Source: Bacteroides uniformis
GTDB taxonomy: Bacteria; Bacteroidota; Bacteroidia; Bacteroidales; Bacteroidaceae
Reading direction: 5' to 3'
Length of the DNA stretch: 64,000 nucleotides
NCBI RefSeq assembly: GCF_025147485.1
Contig: NZ_CP102263.1
Span: 695,501-759,500, forward strand
The position numbers and the translations under genes were made by a program. Within the stretch, counting starts at the first letter, position 1, and every line of letters starts with the position of its first letter. The notes below the pieces were generated by a model. The model worked only from the letters and a program-made list of their open reading frames with translations, was not told the DNA's origin and ran no database searches. Below are positions 1-9,414 of this stretch, one piece after another.

Positions 1-1820
1 ACTTGCACATCAACGGTTTTGCGGGTTCTGTTTACCAATCGTTTTCCTGCGATATATACAAACTTATCTTCTTGATTCCAGTTTGCCTTATAAAAGTAAA
101 AGGCATCTTTCTTTATTTTCCGGTCGTAAGTCACCAGCCCCTTATCGTTGCGTCCCATAATGGATCCCTCCCTACGGCCTGCCGCCGAAAAGTCGAACAT
201 GCACCAGATGAAGTTGCACCACAAGAATTCGCGTTCCTGAAGCTGTTTCCAATTCTCCACATGATAATAAGTCTGCCAGTTTTCGGGATGCCATTGCCCC
301 CACGGTTCCGGATGCCTCAGCGAGTCCTCCTGCTGGAATACGCATGCCCCGGCACCATACTCGCTGATGCCCATCTTCCGCTCCGGATGTGCTGCATGCT
401 CGCGGTCTATCCAGCGCCCCATGTCATCCATGTTGTCGCCATACCAGCCGAAATACTTGTTGAAAGCAATCAGGTCGGTGAATCCGTTGAAGTCGTCATC
501 CTGATTACTGGCTCCCATAGTGGGACGGCTCGGGTCCAACTGACGGGCCAAAGCATGAAGCTCTGCCGCCATACGCGAAGGACGGTCCAGCCAACCGGAA
601 TTTATCTCATTGAACAGCCCCCAGAACAAAATGCAGGGGTGATTGTAGTTCTGTAAAATCAGTTCCTTCAATTGCAGGCGCAAGTTTTCATCATAAGCAG
701 GATTATTCACATAAACATTGACAAAAGGAATCTCAGCCCATGCCACCAGTCCCCGCTTGTCCATCTGTTGATGCATGTATTTGGCTTGCGGATAGTGACA
801 AAGACGCACGGCATTGCATCCCATTTCCTGCATCAAGTCCAAATCTTCATCATGGTCTTGCGGATAAAATGCCGAAGCGCGTTCTGCCCTATCCTGATGC
901 CGGTTCACGCCATTCAAGCGATAAGGCTTTCCATTCAGGAAGAAACCTTTCTCCGCATCGGCATGAAAGTAGCGGAAACCTATCTCTTCTTCGCGGCGGT
1001 CTATCTCTTTTCCATCCTTACGCAATATCACCACTCCTTTATATAAATAGGGATTCTTCACTCCATCCCACAAATGAGGCCTTTCAAGCACTATGTCCAT
1101 CATCACCTTTTTATCCTCACCCACCTCTGCACTGGCAACACGGCAAAGCAACTTTTCCTTGTCATATAGTCGAAACTCCACCTCGCAACCGGTCACAGTA
1201 GTTTCCCTTGCCGAAAGCAGTGCTTCAATTTTCAAATGGGCCTTTTTCTCCGATACATCGGACTGAGTGAAGAATACACCTGAAGAGGCATAATAAGCAG
1301 GTTCTATGCAGACATCCTCCGTCACCAGCAGTTCCACCCCCCGATACAACCCACCAAACATATTGAAGTCGCCGCAAATGGGAGCGACATCCATAGTCTG
1401 AGCATTGCTGACACGAATTTCCAATACACTTTCTGTTCCCGGGACCAGGAAATCAGTCAATTCTGCCACAAATGCCGTATAACCACCCTTATGTTGCATC
1501 ACAAAATGATGGTCGATAAAAATGTCGGCAACCGTCTGTGCAGCCATCACTTTCAAGAAAAAACGTTTGCCCCGATAATGGGCAGGAACAGACAACTTAC
1601 GACTGTAATTGCATAATCCCCTATAATAATCGGCATTGCCAAACATGCCATCGCCCGCATTCCAAGTGTGAGGCAAAGTAACCTTCACTATTTCCGAAGC
1701 AGGTGCCTGAAAACCCCGGTGGAAATTCCATCCTTCATTCAGTGGAATCACCTCTACGGCAAATACACATGTTGACAATATTCCCAAAGAGAATAAAAAT
1801 AAAATGATGAATCTGTTCAT
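1..1820 (-). CDS. GH2 family glycosidase (beta-galactosidase/beta-glucuronidase-like), C-terminus cut off
   Basis: Reading the minus strand from the ATG at 1820-1818 gives an open frame of 606 codons that runs off the window start, so the C-terminus is missing. It opens with a signal peptide (MNRFIILFLFSLGILSTCVFA), so export to the periplasm is likely. The jelly-roll, immunoglobulin-like and TIM-barrel order of GH2 can be followed: LPHTWN near residue 50, LNGVNRHQD in the middle, then FWGLFNEI with the expected acid/base Glu at about 405 and GISEYGAG with the expected nucleophile Glu at about 487. GH2 enzymes of this layout are retaining exo-beta-glycosidases acting on galactosides, glucuronides or mannosides; the exact sugar cannot be read here. 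It is divergent from the sensor gene at 2065 and separated by 244 bp, so it may belong to the same locus or to a neighbouring one. Confidence 0.88.
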   Translation of the reverse strand, partial: MNRFIILFLFSLGILSTCVFAVEVIPLNEGWNFHRGFQAPASEIVKVTLPHTWNAGDGMFGNADYYRGLCNYSRKLSVPAHYRGKRFFLKVMAAQTVADIFIDHHFVMQHKGGYTAFVAELTDFLVPGTESVLEIRVSNAQTMDVAPICGDFNMFGGLYRGVELLVTEDVCIEPAYYASSGVFFTQSDVSEKKAHLKIEALLSARETTVTGCEVEFRLYDKEKLLCRVASAEVGEDKKVMMDIVLERPHLWDGVKNPYLYKGVVILRKDGKEIDRREEEIGFRYFHADAEKGFFLNGKPYRLNGVNRHQDRAERASAFYPQDHDEDLDLMQEMGCNAVRLCHYPQAKYMHQQMDKRGLVAWAEIPFVNVYVNNPAYDENLRLQLKELILQNYNHPCILFWGLFNEINSGWLDRPSRMAAELHALARQLDPSRPTMGASNQDDDFNGFTDLIAFNKYFGWYGDNMDDMGRWIDREHAAHPERKMGISEYGAGACVFQQEDSLRHPEPWGQWHPENWQTYYHVENWKQLQEREFLWCNFIWCMFDFSAAGRREGSIMGRNDKGLVTYDRKIKKDAFYFYKANWNQEDKFVYIAGKRLVNRTRKTVDVQ

Positions 1821-1874
1821 TTTCGATAAAGTATTAGAAGGTTAATCATATTGGCAGGAACCAGTCCTTCCCTG

Positions 1875-1882
1875 CAAAGGTA
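1875..1882 (-). promoter_or_regulatory. Candidate -7 element for the minus-strand GH2 gene
   Basis: On the minus strand this reads TACCTTTG, which matches the Bacteroides -7 consensus TAnnTTTG. It lies about 55 bp upstream of the GH2 start at 1820. No clear TTTG -33 element is seen at the usual spacing, so regulation by an activator is possible. Confidence 0.5.
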
Positions 1883-2031
1883 TGAAATAAATGTTGAATA
1901 ATAAATGAGAAAAACACTTCAAGACACGCAAGACAACAAACGGATGGCATGTTTAAGACTTATACGACCGCGATGCAACATTACAGACCTATTAATGCAA
2001 CATATTTACGTTTATTTAAATAAGATATTGC

Positions 2032-2039
2032 TATCTTTG
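2032..2039 (+). promoter_or_regulatory. Candidate -7 element for the hybrid two-component gene
   Basis: TATCTTTG matches the Bacteroides -7 consensus TAnnTTTG exactly. It lies 25 bp before the ATG at 2065, leaving a leader of roughly 20 nt. The upstream stretch is AT-rich, with TTTA-like words but no exact TTTG at the standard spacing. Confidence 0.55.
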
Positions 2040-2064
2040 AGAATTCAATTTCAGATTATATAGT

Positions 2065-5000
2065 ATGTCTTTTACAAACTATTTACACAAATTAGTGTTC
2101 CCCCTCATTATTCTGTTACTGGCTTATCTGCCGTTAGCAGGACAAACTCCGTATGTATTTCGCCATCTGAAAGTAGAAAACGGGCTTTCAAACAATAACG
2201 TAAAAACCATATTGAAAGACTGTGAAGGCTTTTTATGGATAGGGACCGCCAATGGATTGAACCGATACGACGGATATAGCTTTAAAGTGTATCAACCCAA
2301 AGAAAAAGACATCCATTCTTTATTGTCTAACGACATCTGGAACTTACAGGAAGACGGTTTGGGCAATTTGTGGATTGGAAGCGAGGCAAGATATTGTATA
2401 TACGACCGAGACAAAGACAACTTCATTACCGATATTCCCTCATACCTCCTTAAAATAGGCATCCAGATAAATGGTACCTACAAAGTACATGTTGATAAAA
2501 GACACAATTTATGGGTACTGCAAGGCCAAAATGCTTTTTACTTCAATTTTTCTCATAAAACCCTTAAAACATTCAAAATAGACAACTTTCCAGAAGAAAC
2601 TCCGGAACTGAGTATCAGCGATGATGGTGAAAACCTATATCTTCTTTGGAATTCGACCTTATTGAAACTAGAGAACAACGCAAAAAAATGTAAACGGGTA
2701 GATAACATCAGCTTACCCTCCAACTCTATTATCGAAAAGCACATATACATTGATTATCATGGAGGCATCTGGCTATATTCATATACCGATGAACAAATAT
2801 TCTATAAGAAAAACATAAAATCGGAATGGAACCAAATCAATCTCCATTCTAAAATAGAGACAAAAAGTAATGCGGTAAGGAGCATACTGGATGACTCGAA
2901 CGGACATGTCTGGATAGGAACGGACCATAAAGGAGTATTCATTTATGACTACGTAAATGATAACCTTGTCAACCTCCTGAATACCCCTATGTCTTCCACA
3001 TCCCTTGCTTCCAACAGAATAAATACAATCTACCGTGATGATTCAGGCGTCATTTGGTTAGGAAATTTCAAAAAAGGAGTTTCTTATTATCACGAAAGCT
3101 TCCATGAATTTATTGATACCCAGCATAAAGAATGTGGTGATATAGCCTCCATTTTAGAGGATAAGGCCGGAAACATTTGGCTGGGAACAGATGGGAACGG
3201 ACTTTATGTAAAAGAAAAGCAAAAAGGATTTGCCATTCGCAAACTATCCATCCCCGACATAGCCATCATCAGTCTTCTCGAAGACCATAAAGGACGGATT
3301 TGGGCAGGAAGTTATCAAGACGGATTGTTCTGCTATGAGAACAACAGTATTCGCCATTTTACTCCAGAGAACAGCCAACTGCCATACAGTGGCGTATGGA
3401 GTATGAAGGAAGACCGATATGGAAACTTATGGATAGGTTATGTACTGGAAACTTTGGTTTGTTTTAATCCGGACGCAAATACTGCGACAAGTTATCTACT
3501 ACCTGATGGGAATAATATCAATGTACTCAATATCTGTTATGACTATGGAGACAAAATGTATATTGGGACTACATACGGACTCTGTGTAATGGACATCGTG
3601 ACGAGAAAACCCGAAATGATTTATGCCAATCGAAAAGAGACACAGCCATTCAAGCAGCTCTTCATTTCCACTGTATTCAAGGACGACAGAGATATATTGT
3701 GGTTAGCCCATAAACAAGGATTGACTGCCTGGGACTTAAAAAATGATTCACTACACTGGTTCGACGTAAACAACGGATTGTGTGACAATCTCATTAACAG
3801 TATAACCCAAGACAATCATGGTAACATGTGGCTTGCAACAAGTAACGGATTGTCTATATTGGAAGTAACCCCAGACACCCAGGAAGGAGTAGACTTTTCT
3901 TTCAAGAATCTTTCTACCAGAGACGGATTGCCAGAAAATCATTTCAACTCCCATTCCGCTTGTAAATTGTCCAGCGGAGATTTACTGCTGGGAGGCACCA
4001 GTGGCTATACATCTATAAATCCGAACAAGCTGACCGAAAAGAGCCGACCGCTGGCAAAGGTGTATTTTACAAATCTGACCATTGGCAATCAACATATAGA
4101 AGTAGACTCAATATATGAAGGGCGTAAACTATTAACAACTGTACTTGGCAGAACCCCATCATTGTCTGTCAGATATGACGATTATTTAATCTCCATCGAA
4201 TTTGCCGCAGGCGATTTGCTGAATGCTGATAAAATAAGATATGCCTATAAACTGGAAGGATTAAATACCCAATGGTACTATACAAACGAGAACAAAGTAG
4301 CTTTCACCACCCTTCCTCCTGGCAATTACAAACTATTGATTAAAGCTTGTAACAGTGACGGTATATGGAATGACGAAGCTAGTGAGTTGAATATAACCGT
4401 TTCATCTCCAATATATTTATGTAATGTTGCTATCATCTTATACATATTGTTTGCCATTGGTATAATATCCTATGTAATATACCGATTCAAAAAGCATCAC
4501 AACATAAGACTGGAGCAACAACGAGCAAAACTGGAGCAAGAACAAAAGTTGCTCCTGAATGAGATGAAGCTAAAGTTCTTTACAAATATAAGCCATGATT
4601 TACGTACACCACTGACGCTTATCATTAGCCCGTTACAAATGTTATTGTCAGAAACCCTGGATGACGGAATACGCAAAAAACTAAATACAATCAATAAAAA
4701 TGCACAACAATTACTTACATCGATAAACTCTCTGCTTGATTTCCGGAAACTGGATGTAGGAGCCGAGACAGCTCATTACAAATCGGGAGATATTGTCAAC
4801 TTTATCCGCGAGATTTGCAGTACTTTTCAAGAGTATGCTCTTGACCATACCATCAGCTTCTGTTTCATGTGCGAAGTAGAAAACCTGAACATGTCCTTCG
4901 ATCCGGTTAAAATAAAAAAAGTAATGAACAACTTGTTGTCCAATGCCTTCAAATACACTCCTGATAAAGGAGAAATCAATGTACATCTTTATCGCGAAGA

Positions 5001-6075
5001 TGACAATGTATGCATCTGTGTGGCAGACAACGGACAAGGTATCATAGACAAAGACAAGAAACATATCTTCGAACGTTTTTATCAGGTGCAACAAACTTCG
5101 GAAAAAACCGGCAGTGGAATCGGCCTGCATATTGCAAACGAATATGTACATCTACACAAAGGAACAATCTCCGTTACAGACAATTTTCCTAAAGGTTCCG
5201 TATTTACCGTTAAATTGCCTATCGTCACATATGCCAGTGAAAAGGAGGAATTACTTCCGGAACTGCTAAACAATGACAAAGCTCCGAATGAACTTCCCGT
5301 TCCAAATGCGGAAGAATTGCGGTATACCATCTTGTTGGTGGACGACAACAAGGATTTCTGTAGTTTCATGTCTGAATACCTGTCCGATGAATACGCCATA
5401 CAGGTTGCCTACAATGGAGCAGAGGCATTGAAGATATTAGAAAAAAACAGTGTCAATATTGTAATAAGCGACATCATGATGCCAGTGATGAATGGAACAG
5501 AGCTATGTCGGCAAATCAAAACAAACATGCAATGGTCCCACATTCCCGTTATATTGCTTACAGCCCGTATGGCAGAAGAATACAAAAGTGAAGGATTTGA
5601 GCAAGGAGCCGATGACTATATCGTAAAGCCTTTTGACTTCAAATTACTAAAGCTGCGCATCAGGAAATTTATTGAATGGACAGAAAAAAGCCATCGTAAA
5701 TTCAGTCAGAAAATAGAAGTGACACCTAATGAAATAACAATCACTCCACTAGACGAACAATTTATTGAAAAAGCTATCAAAATAGTAGAAGAGCGCATGA
5801 GTGATTCCGACTTCTCTGTGGAAATGTTAGGAGCAGAATTGGGGTTGAGTCGTAGCCATCTCTACAAAAAGCTGATGTGTATCACCGGTAAAGGTCCGGC
5901 AGAATTCATCCGGATTATCCGTTTGAAGCGCAGTAAGCAACTTCTAAAGGAAAGCCAGAAACAAATTGCAGAAATTGCCTATGAGGTGGGATTCAGTTCT
6001 CCAAAAAGGTTCACTGTAAACTTCAAGAATGAATTTGGAATATCACCATCTGATTACATCCGCAGTCTAAAATGA
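2065..6075 (+). CDS. Hybrid two-component system sensor/regulator (HTCS) of the PUL
   Basis: This 1336-residue inner-membrane protein joins sensor, kinase and DNA-binding regulator in one chain. A signal/anchor segment (about residues 10-25) precedes a periplasmic region of repeated two-component propeller blades (for example GFLWIGTANGLNRYDG, NVWIGTDHKG, NIWLGTDGNG) and a Y_Y_Y domain near 710-780. A membrane helix follows (about 786-808). The cytoplasmic half has a HisKA H-box, SHDLRTPLTLI, with His at about 844, a HATPase with DNGQGI and GSGIGLHIA, a receiver with VDD and phospho-acceptor Asp at about 1136 in SDIMMP and Lys in VKPF, and a C-terminal AraC helix-turn-helix ending LKRSKQLL to SDYIRSLK. 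In the known family such proteins bind an imported oligosaccharide in the periplasm and activate the adjacent susC-led operon. Its position just upstream of the SusC gene fits this. Confidence 0.96.
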   Translation: MSFTNYLHKLVFPLIILLLAYLPLAGQTPYVFRHLKVENGLSNNNVKTILKDCEGFLWIGTANGLNRYDGYSFKVYQPKEKDIHSLLSNDIWNLQEDGLGNLWIGSEARYCIYDRDKDNFITDIPSYLLKIGIQINGTYKVHVDKRHNLWVLQGQNAFYFNFSHKTLKTFKIDNFPEETPELSISDDGENLYLLWNSTLLKLENNAKKCKRVDNISLPSNSIIEKHIYIDYHGGIWLYSYTDEQIFYKKNIKSEWNQINLHSKIETKSNAVRSILDDSNGHVWIGTDHKGVFIYDYVNDNLVNLLNTPMSSTSLASNRINTIYRDDSGVIWLGNFKKGVSYYHESFHEFIDTQHKECGDIASILEDKAGNIWLGTDGNGLYVKEKQKGFAIRKLSIPDIAIISLLEDHKGRIWAGSYQDGLFCYENNSIRHFTPENSQLPYSGVWSMKEDRYGNLWIGYVLETLVCFNPDANTATSYLLPDGNNINVLNICYDYGDKMYIGTTYGLCVMDIVTRKPEMIYANRKETQPFKQLFISTVFKDDRDILWLAHKQGLTAWDLKNDSLHWFDVNNGLCDNLINSITQDNHGNMWLATSNGLSILEVTPDTQEGVDFSFKNLSTRDGLPENHFNSHSACKLSSGDLLLGGTSGYTSINPNKLTEKSRPLAKVYFTNLTIGNQHIEVDSIYEGRKLLTTVLGRTPSLSVRYDDYLISIEFAAGDLLNADKIRYAYKLEGLNTQWYYTNENKVAFTTLPPGNYKLLIKACNSDGIWNDEASELNITVSSPIYLCNVAIILYILFAIGIISYVIYRFKKHHNIRLEQQRAKLEQEQKLLLNEMKLKFFTNISHDLRTPLTLIISPLQMLLSETLDDGIRKKLNTINKNAQQLLTSINSLLDFRKLDVGAETAHYKSGDIVNFIREICSTFQEYALDHTISFCFMCEVENLNMSFDPVKIKKVMNNLLSNAFKYTPDKGEINVHLYREDDNVCICVADNGQGIIDKDKKHIFERFYQVQQTSEKTGSGIGLHIANEYVHLHKGTISVTDNFPKGSVFTVKLPIVTYASEKEELLPELLNNDKAPNELPVPNAEELRYTILLVDDNKDFCSFMSEYLSDEYAIQVAYNGAEALKILEKNSVNIVISDIMMPVMNGTELCRQIKTNMQWSHIPVILLTARMAEEYKSEGFEQGADDYIVKPFDFKLLKLRIRKFIEWTEKSHRKFSQKIEVTPNEITITPLDEQFIEKAIKIVEERMSDSDFSVEMLGAELGLSRSHLYKKLMCITGKGPAEFIRIIRLKRSKQLLKESQKQIAEIAYEVGFSSPKRFTVNFKNEFGISPSDYIRSLK

Positions 6076-6139
6076 TAACTTGAAACATAAAGGTATGTTA
6101 TTTGAGACATGATAGACCTATGCTATTATGATAACTTTC

Positions 6140-6147
6140 CATATTTG
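6140..6147 (+). promoter_or_regulatory. Weak candidate -7 element for the first SusC operon
   Basis: CATATTTG matches seven of eight positions of TAnnTTTG and lies 48 bp before the SusC start. A TTTG occurs at 6101-6104 but is too far away (35 bp) to be a standard -33 element. A poor -33 is expected if the HTCS activates this promoter; that is inference. Confidence 0.3.
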
Positions 6148-6194
6148 CAGTAGCTTTTAATAACAGTTATTTTTAAATCTTAAATTAAAGTATT

Positions 6195-9100
6195 ATGAAG
6201 TTACACGCAAATGTATGCTCTCAATGGGAATGGACAAAATTGAGACAATTGCTTGTTATCGTGTTACTAGGTTTGGGTATTGTTTCCACGTATGGACAAA
6301 CCAAAACAGTATCCGGTATCGTTAAATCAGAATCGGGCGGTGAGCCACTTGTAGGAGCCACCGTCAAAGTGAAAGAAACCAATACGGGCGGCATTACCGA
6401 CATCGACGGCCGTTACACCATCCAGGCAAATCTGGGACAAACATTGATAGTCTCTTACATCGGCTACCGCACCAAAGAGGTGAAAGTAGAGCGCACCATC
6501 CGCATCGACATACTGCTGCAAGAAGACAATGAGATGCTGGACGAAGTAGTAGTAGTGGGATACGGTACGATGAAACGCAGTGACCTGACCGGTTCCGTAG
6601 TCAGCGTGACGGGTGACGAACTGAAAAAGTCCGTAGTCACCTCGCTCGACCAAGCTTTGCAAGGACGTGCCGCCGGTGTGCAGGTGACCCAGAATTCCGG
6701 AACTCCGGGTGGCGGTATCTCGGTCAGCATCCGTGGTATCAACTCCTTGAACGGCAACGAACCGCTCTACGTTATCGACGGTGTAGCCATCTCAGGCAAC
6801 AACACCAGCAACAGCAGCGTGCTCAGTTCCATCAACCCTGCAGACATCGTTTCCATGGAAGTATTGAAAGATGCATCGGCCACAGCCATCTATGGTAGCC
6901 GCGCCTCCAACGGTGTAGTACTCATCACCACCCGTCAGGGCGAAGAGGGCAAAACGAAGGTCTCCTACGAAGGTTACTATGCCTTGCAACAGCTTCCCAA
7001 GAAACTGGAAACACTGACACTCCCCGAATATGCAGTTTACCAGAACCTCCGCGCCGCCACCATCGGCTTCGGTGCACGCGAAGAGTTCAAAGACCCCTCA
7101 CTCCTCAGCCGCGGTACCGACTGGCAGAATGAAATCTTCCGCACTGCCCCGATGCACAACCATCAGATAAACATCTCCGGAGGTTCGAAGAGCATGAAAT
7201 ACTCGCTCTCCGGCGGCTACATGCAGCAAGACGGTATTGTATTCGGTTCGGACTTTGAGCGTTTCTCTTTCCGCGTCAACATGGACAACGACATCAACAA
7301 GTGGCTCACCACCGGCTTGCGCGCCTCCGTAGCCCGTACACAGCAGACCAACAACGTAGACGGTTCGGGTGCCATCTACAATGCCCTAAACCAGCTCCCC
7401 GAAGTGCCTGCCCGCAACCCGGACGGCAGTTTCGGCATGCAGACGGAGAACATGTATGGAACTTACTTCTCCAACCCCCTCTCCGACCTTATCCAAAACG
7501 AAAACTATAGTCGCAACACACAAGTCTATGTCAACGCCTTTGCCGACATCAAGCTGTGGAAAGGACTCGTATTCCGCACGGAATATGCCGCCAACTTCAA
7601 TTACAGCAACGACTATAAGTTTACCCCCTCCTACGACTACGAGCACTTCAAGCAGCAGTCGTCAGCAAGCCGTGGAGCCGGCAACGGAAGCAACTGGACA
7701 TTGAAAACTTACTTTACTTATAATAATACCTTCGGCAAACACGGCCTCTCTGCCATGCTGGGACACGAAGCGCAAGAAAACAAGTACGAGTCGCTGAGCG
7801 GCAGCCGTACCAACTTCCTCTTCAACTCCGTACACGAACTGGATGCGGGTGATGCCACAACAGCAAAAGCCAACAGTTCCCGTGGTTCATCCGCCATCGA
7901 ATCATACTTCGGCCGTCTGAACTACAACTACAACGACCGCTACTTGCTGACCGCTACGCTCCGTGCCGACGGTTCGTCTTCGTTTGCCAAAGAAAGTCGT
8001 TGGGGTTGGTTCCCTTCGGTAGCATTGGCTTGGAAAGTCAACAACGAAGCTTTCCTCAAAGATGTGGAAGCCATCAACTCACTGAAACTCCGCCTGGGTT
8101 GGGGTGTAGTAGGTAACCAATGGGCGGGTTCCTATGCCTACGGCGTCACCATGGCTTCGGCAGCCTCCATCTGGGGTACTGGTTTCTATGCAGGCAACTA
8201 TCCTAATCGTGAACTGAAGTGGGAAGAAACAAACTCCTTCAATGTAGGACTCGACCTCGCCCTCTTCAACAACCGCATAGAGTTCATCGCCGATGCTTAT
8301 TACAAGAAAACGGACAATCTGCTGATGCAAGCTTCTCTTCCTACCTACGTAAGCGGTCTGATTCGTGCACCGTGGGTCAATGCCGGTGCCATGACCAACA
8401 AAGGTGTAGAATTTACCCTGAACACGCACAACATCCAGACACGTGATTTCACCTGGACCTCAGGACTCACCTTCTCCATCAACCACAACGAAGTGACGAA
8501 GCTCTACTCCGAATCATCCGCTATTTCGGGAATCAACGGTTCGGAAACACTGACCTACACCATGGTGGGCGAACCGGTCGGGCAGTTCTACGGCTATAAA
8601 GTAATCGGTATGTTCAAGGAAGAAGGAGATTTCTACAAGAAAGGTGCCGACGGCAACTTCCTGCTCGACGAAACGGGCAACCGCATCCAAGTAGCCATCC
8701 CGAAAGACCAGACCATCGGCAAATCGGGCATCTGGGTAGGTGACTACATCTATGAAGACCGCGACAACAACGGTGTAATTGATGAGAAAGACCGCACGTT
8801 CCTCGGCAATCCGGCACCCAAATTCACGTTCGGCTTCAACAACTACCTTTCTTATAAAGGATTTGACCTCAACATCTTCCTGAACGGCTCGGTGGGCAAC
8901 AAGGCTATCAACCTGATTCGCCGCACCTTCACCGATCCCATGCGTAACAGCAACCTGCTGAAAGAAGCTACCGGCATTGCCCAAATCGCCATGCACGACC
9001 CCGAAGTGGGCGACGAGGTACTTTCCAATGTTTACGTGGCCAACGCCGATGCAGCCAAAGTACAACGCATCACTACCAGTAGCGCCAACGACAACAACCG

Positions 9101-9371
9101 TATCTCCGACCGCTTTGTTGAAGACGCTTCCTACCTCCGCATAAAAAACATCTCGCTGGGGTACACCTTCCCACAGAAATGGTTGCGCCGTTTGCAGATA
9201 GACCATCTGCGCCTCTACGTCAACATCCAGAACCTCTGTACCATCACAGGCTACAAAGGCTACGATCCCGAAATAGGCGCTTTGAACTACAATGTATTGC
9301 TACGTGGTGTGGACGATGCGCGCTATCCTTCGCAACGTATCTATACATTTGGCCTTAACTTCAATTTCTAA
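6195..9371 (+). CDS. SusC-like TonB-dependent outer membrane transporter (PUL 1)
   Basis: This 1058-residue protein imports oligosaccharides across the outer membrane using TonB energy. After a longish N-terminus with a signal segment (LRQLLVIVLLGLGIVSTYGQ), it has a carboxypeptidase-regulatory-like domain (VSGIVKSESGGEPLVGATVKVKE to ITDIDGRYTI). Next is a TonB-box-like stretch (LDEVVVVGYG), a plug domain with VQVTQNSGTPGG and LYVIDGVAI, and a long barrel ending in the aromatic FGLNFNF. The length is normal for SusC. The first candidate ATG gives an n-region of about 16 residues before the hydrophobic core; an internal start is not obvious. It is followed 43 bp later by SusD, as in nearly every PUL. 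Confidence 0.96.
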   Translation: MKLHANVCSQWEWTKLRQLLVIVLLGLGIVSTYGQTKTVSGIVKSESGGEPLVGATVKVKETNTGGITDIDGRYTIQANLGQTLIVSYIGYRTKEVKVERTIRIDILLQEDNEMLDEVVVVGYGTMKRSDLTGSVVSVTGDELKKSVVTSLDQALQGRAAGVQVTQNSGTPGGGISVSIRGINSLNGNEPLYVIDGVAISGNNTSNSSVLSSINPADIVSMEVLKDASATAIYGSRASNGVVLITTRQGEEGKTKVSYEGYYALQQLPKKLETLTLPEYAVYQNLRAATIGFGAREEFKDPSLLSRGTDWQNEIFRTAPMHNHQINISGGSKSMKYSLSGGYMQQDGIVFGSDFERFSFRVNMDNDINKWLTTGLRASVARTQQTNNVDGSGAIYNALNQLPEVPARNPDGSFGMQTENMYGTYFSNPLSDLIQNENYSRNTQVYVNAFADIKLWKGLVFRTEYAANFNYSNDYKFTPSYDYEHFKQQSSASRGAGNGSNWTLKTYFTYNNTFGKHGLSAMLGHEAQENKYESLSGSRTNFLFNSVHELDAGDATTAKANSSRGSSAIESYFGRLNYNYNDRYLLTATLRADGSSSFAKESRWGWFPSVALAWKVNNEAFLKDVEAINSLKLRLGWGVVGNQWAGSYAYGVTMASAASIWGTGFYAGNYPNRELKWEETNSFNVGLDLALFNNRIEFIADAYYKKTDNLLMQASLPTYVSGLIRAPWVNAGAMTNKGVEFTLNTHNIQTRDFTWTSGLTFSINHNEVTKLYSESSAISGINGSETLTYTMVGEPVGQFYGYKVIGMFKEEGDFYKKGADGNFLLDETGNRIQVAIPKDQTIGKSGIWVGDYIYEDRDNNGVIDEKDRTFLGNPAPKFTFGFNNYLSYKGFDLNIFLNGSVGNKAINLIRRTFTDPMRNSNLLKEATGIAQIAMHDPEVGDEVLSNVYVANADAAKVQRITTSSANDNNRISDRFVEDASYLRIKNISLGYTFPQKWLRRLQIDHLRLYVNIQNLCTITGYKGYDPEIGALNYNVLLRGVDDARYPSQRIYTFGLNFNF

Positions 9372-9414
9372 TGAGCCAGACAAATCATTTATCATTTAAA
9401 ATCTCAATATAGTT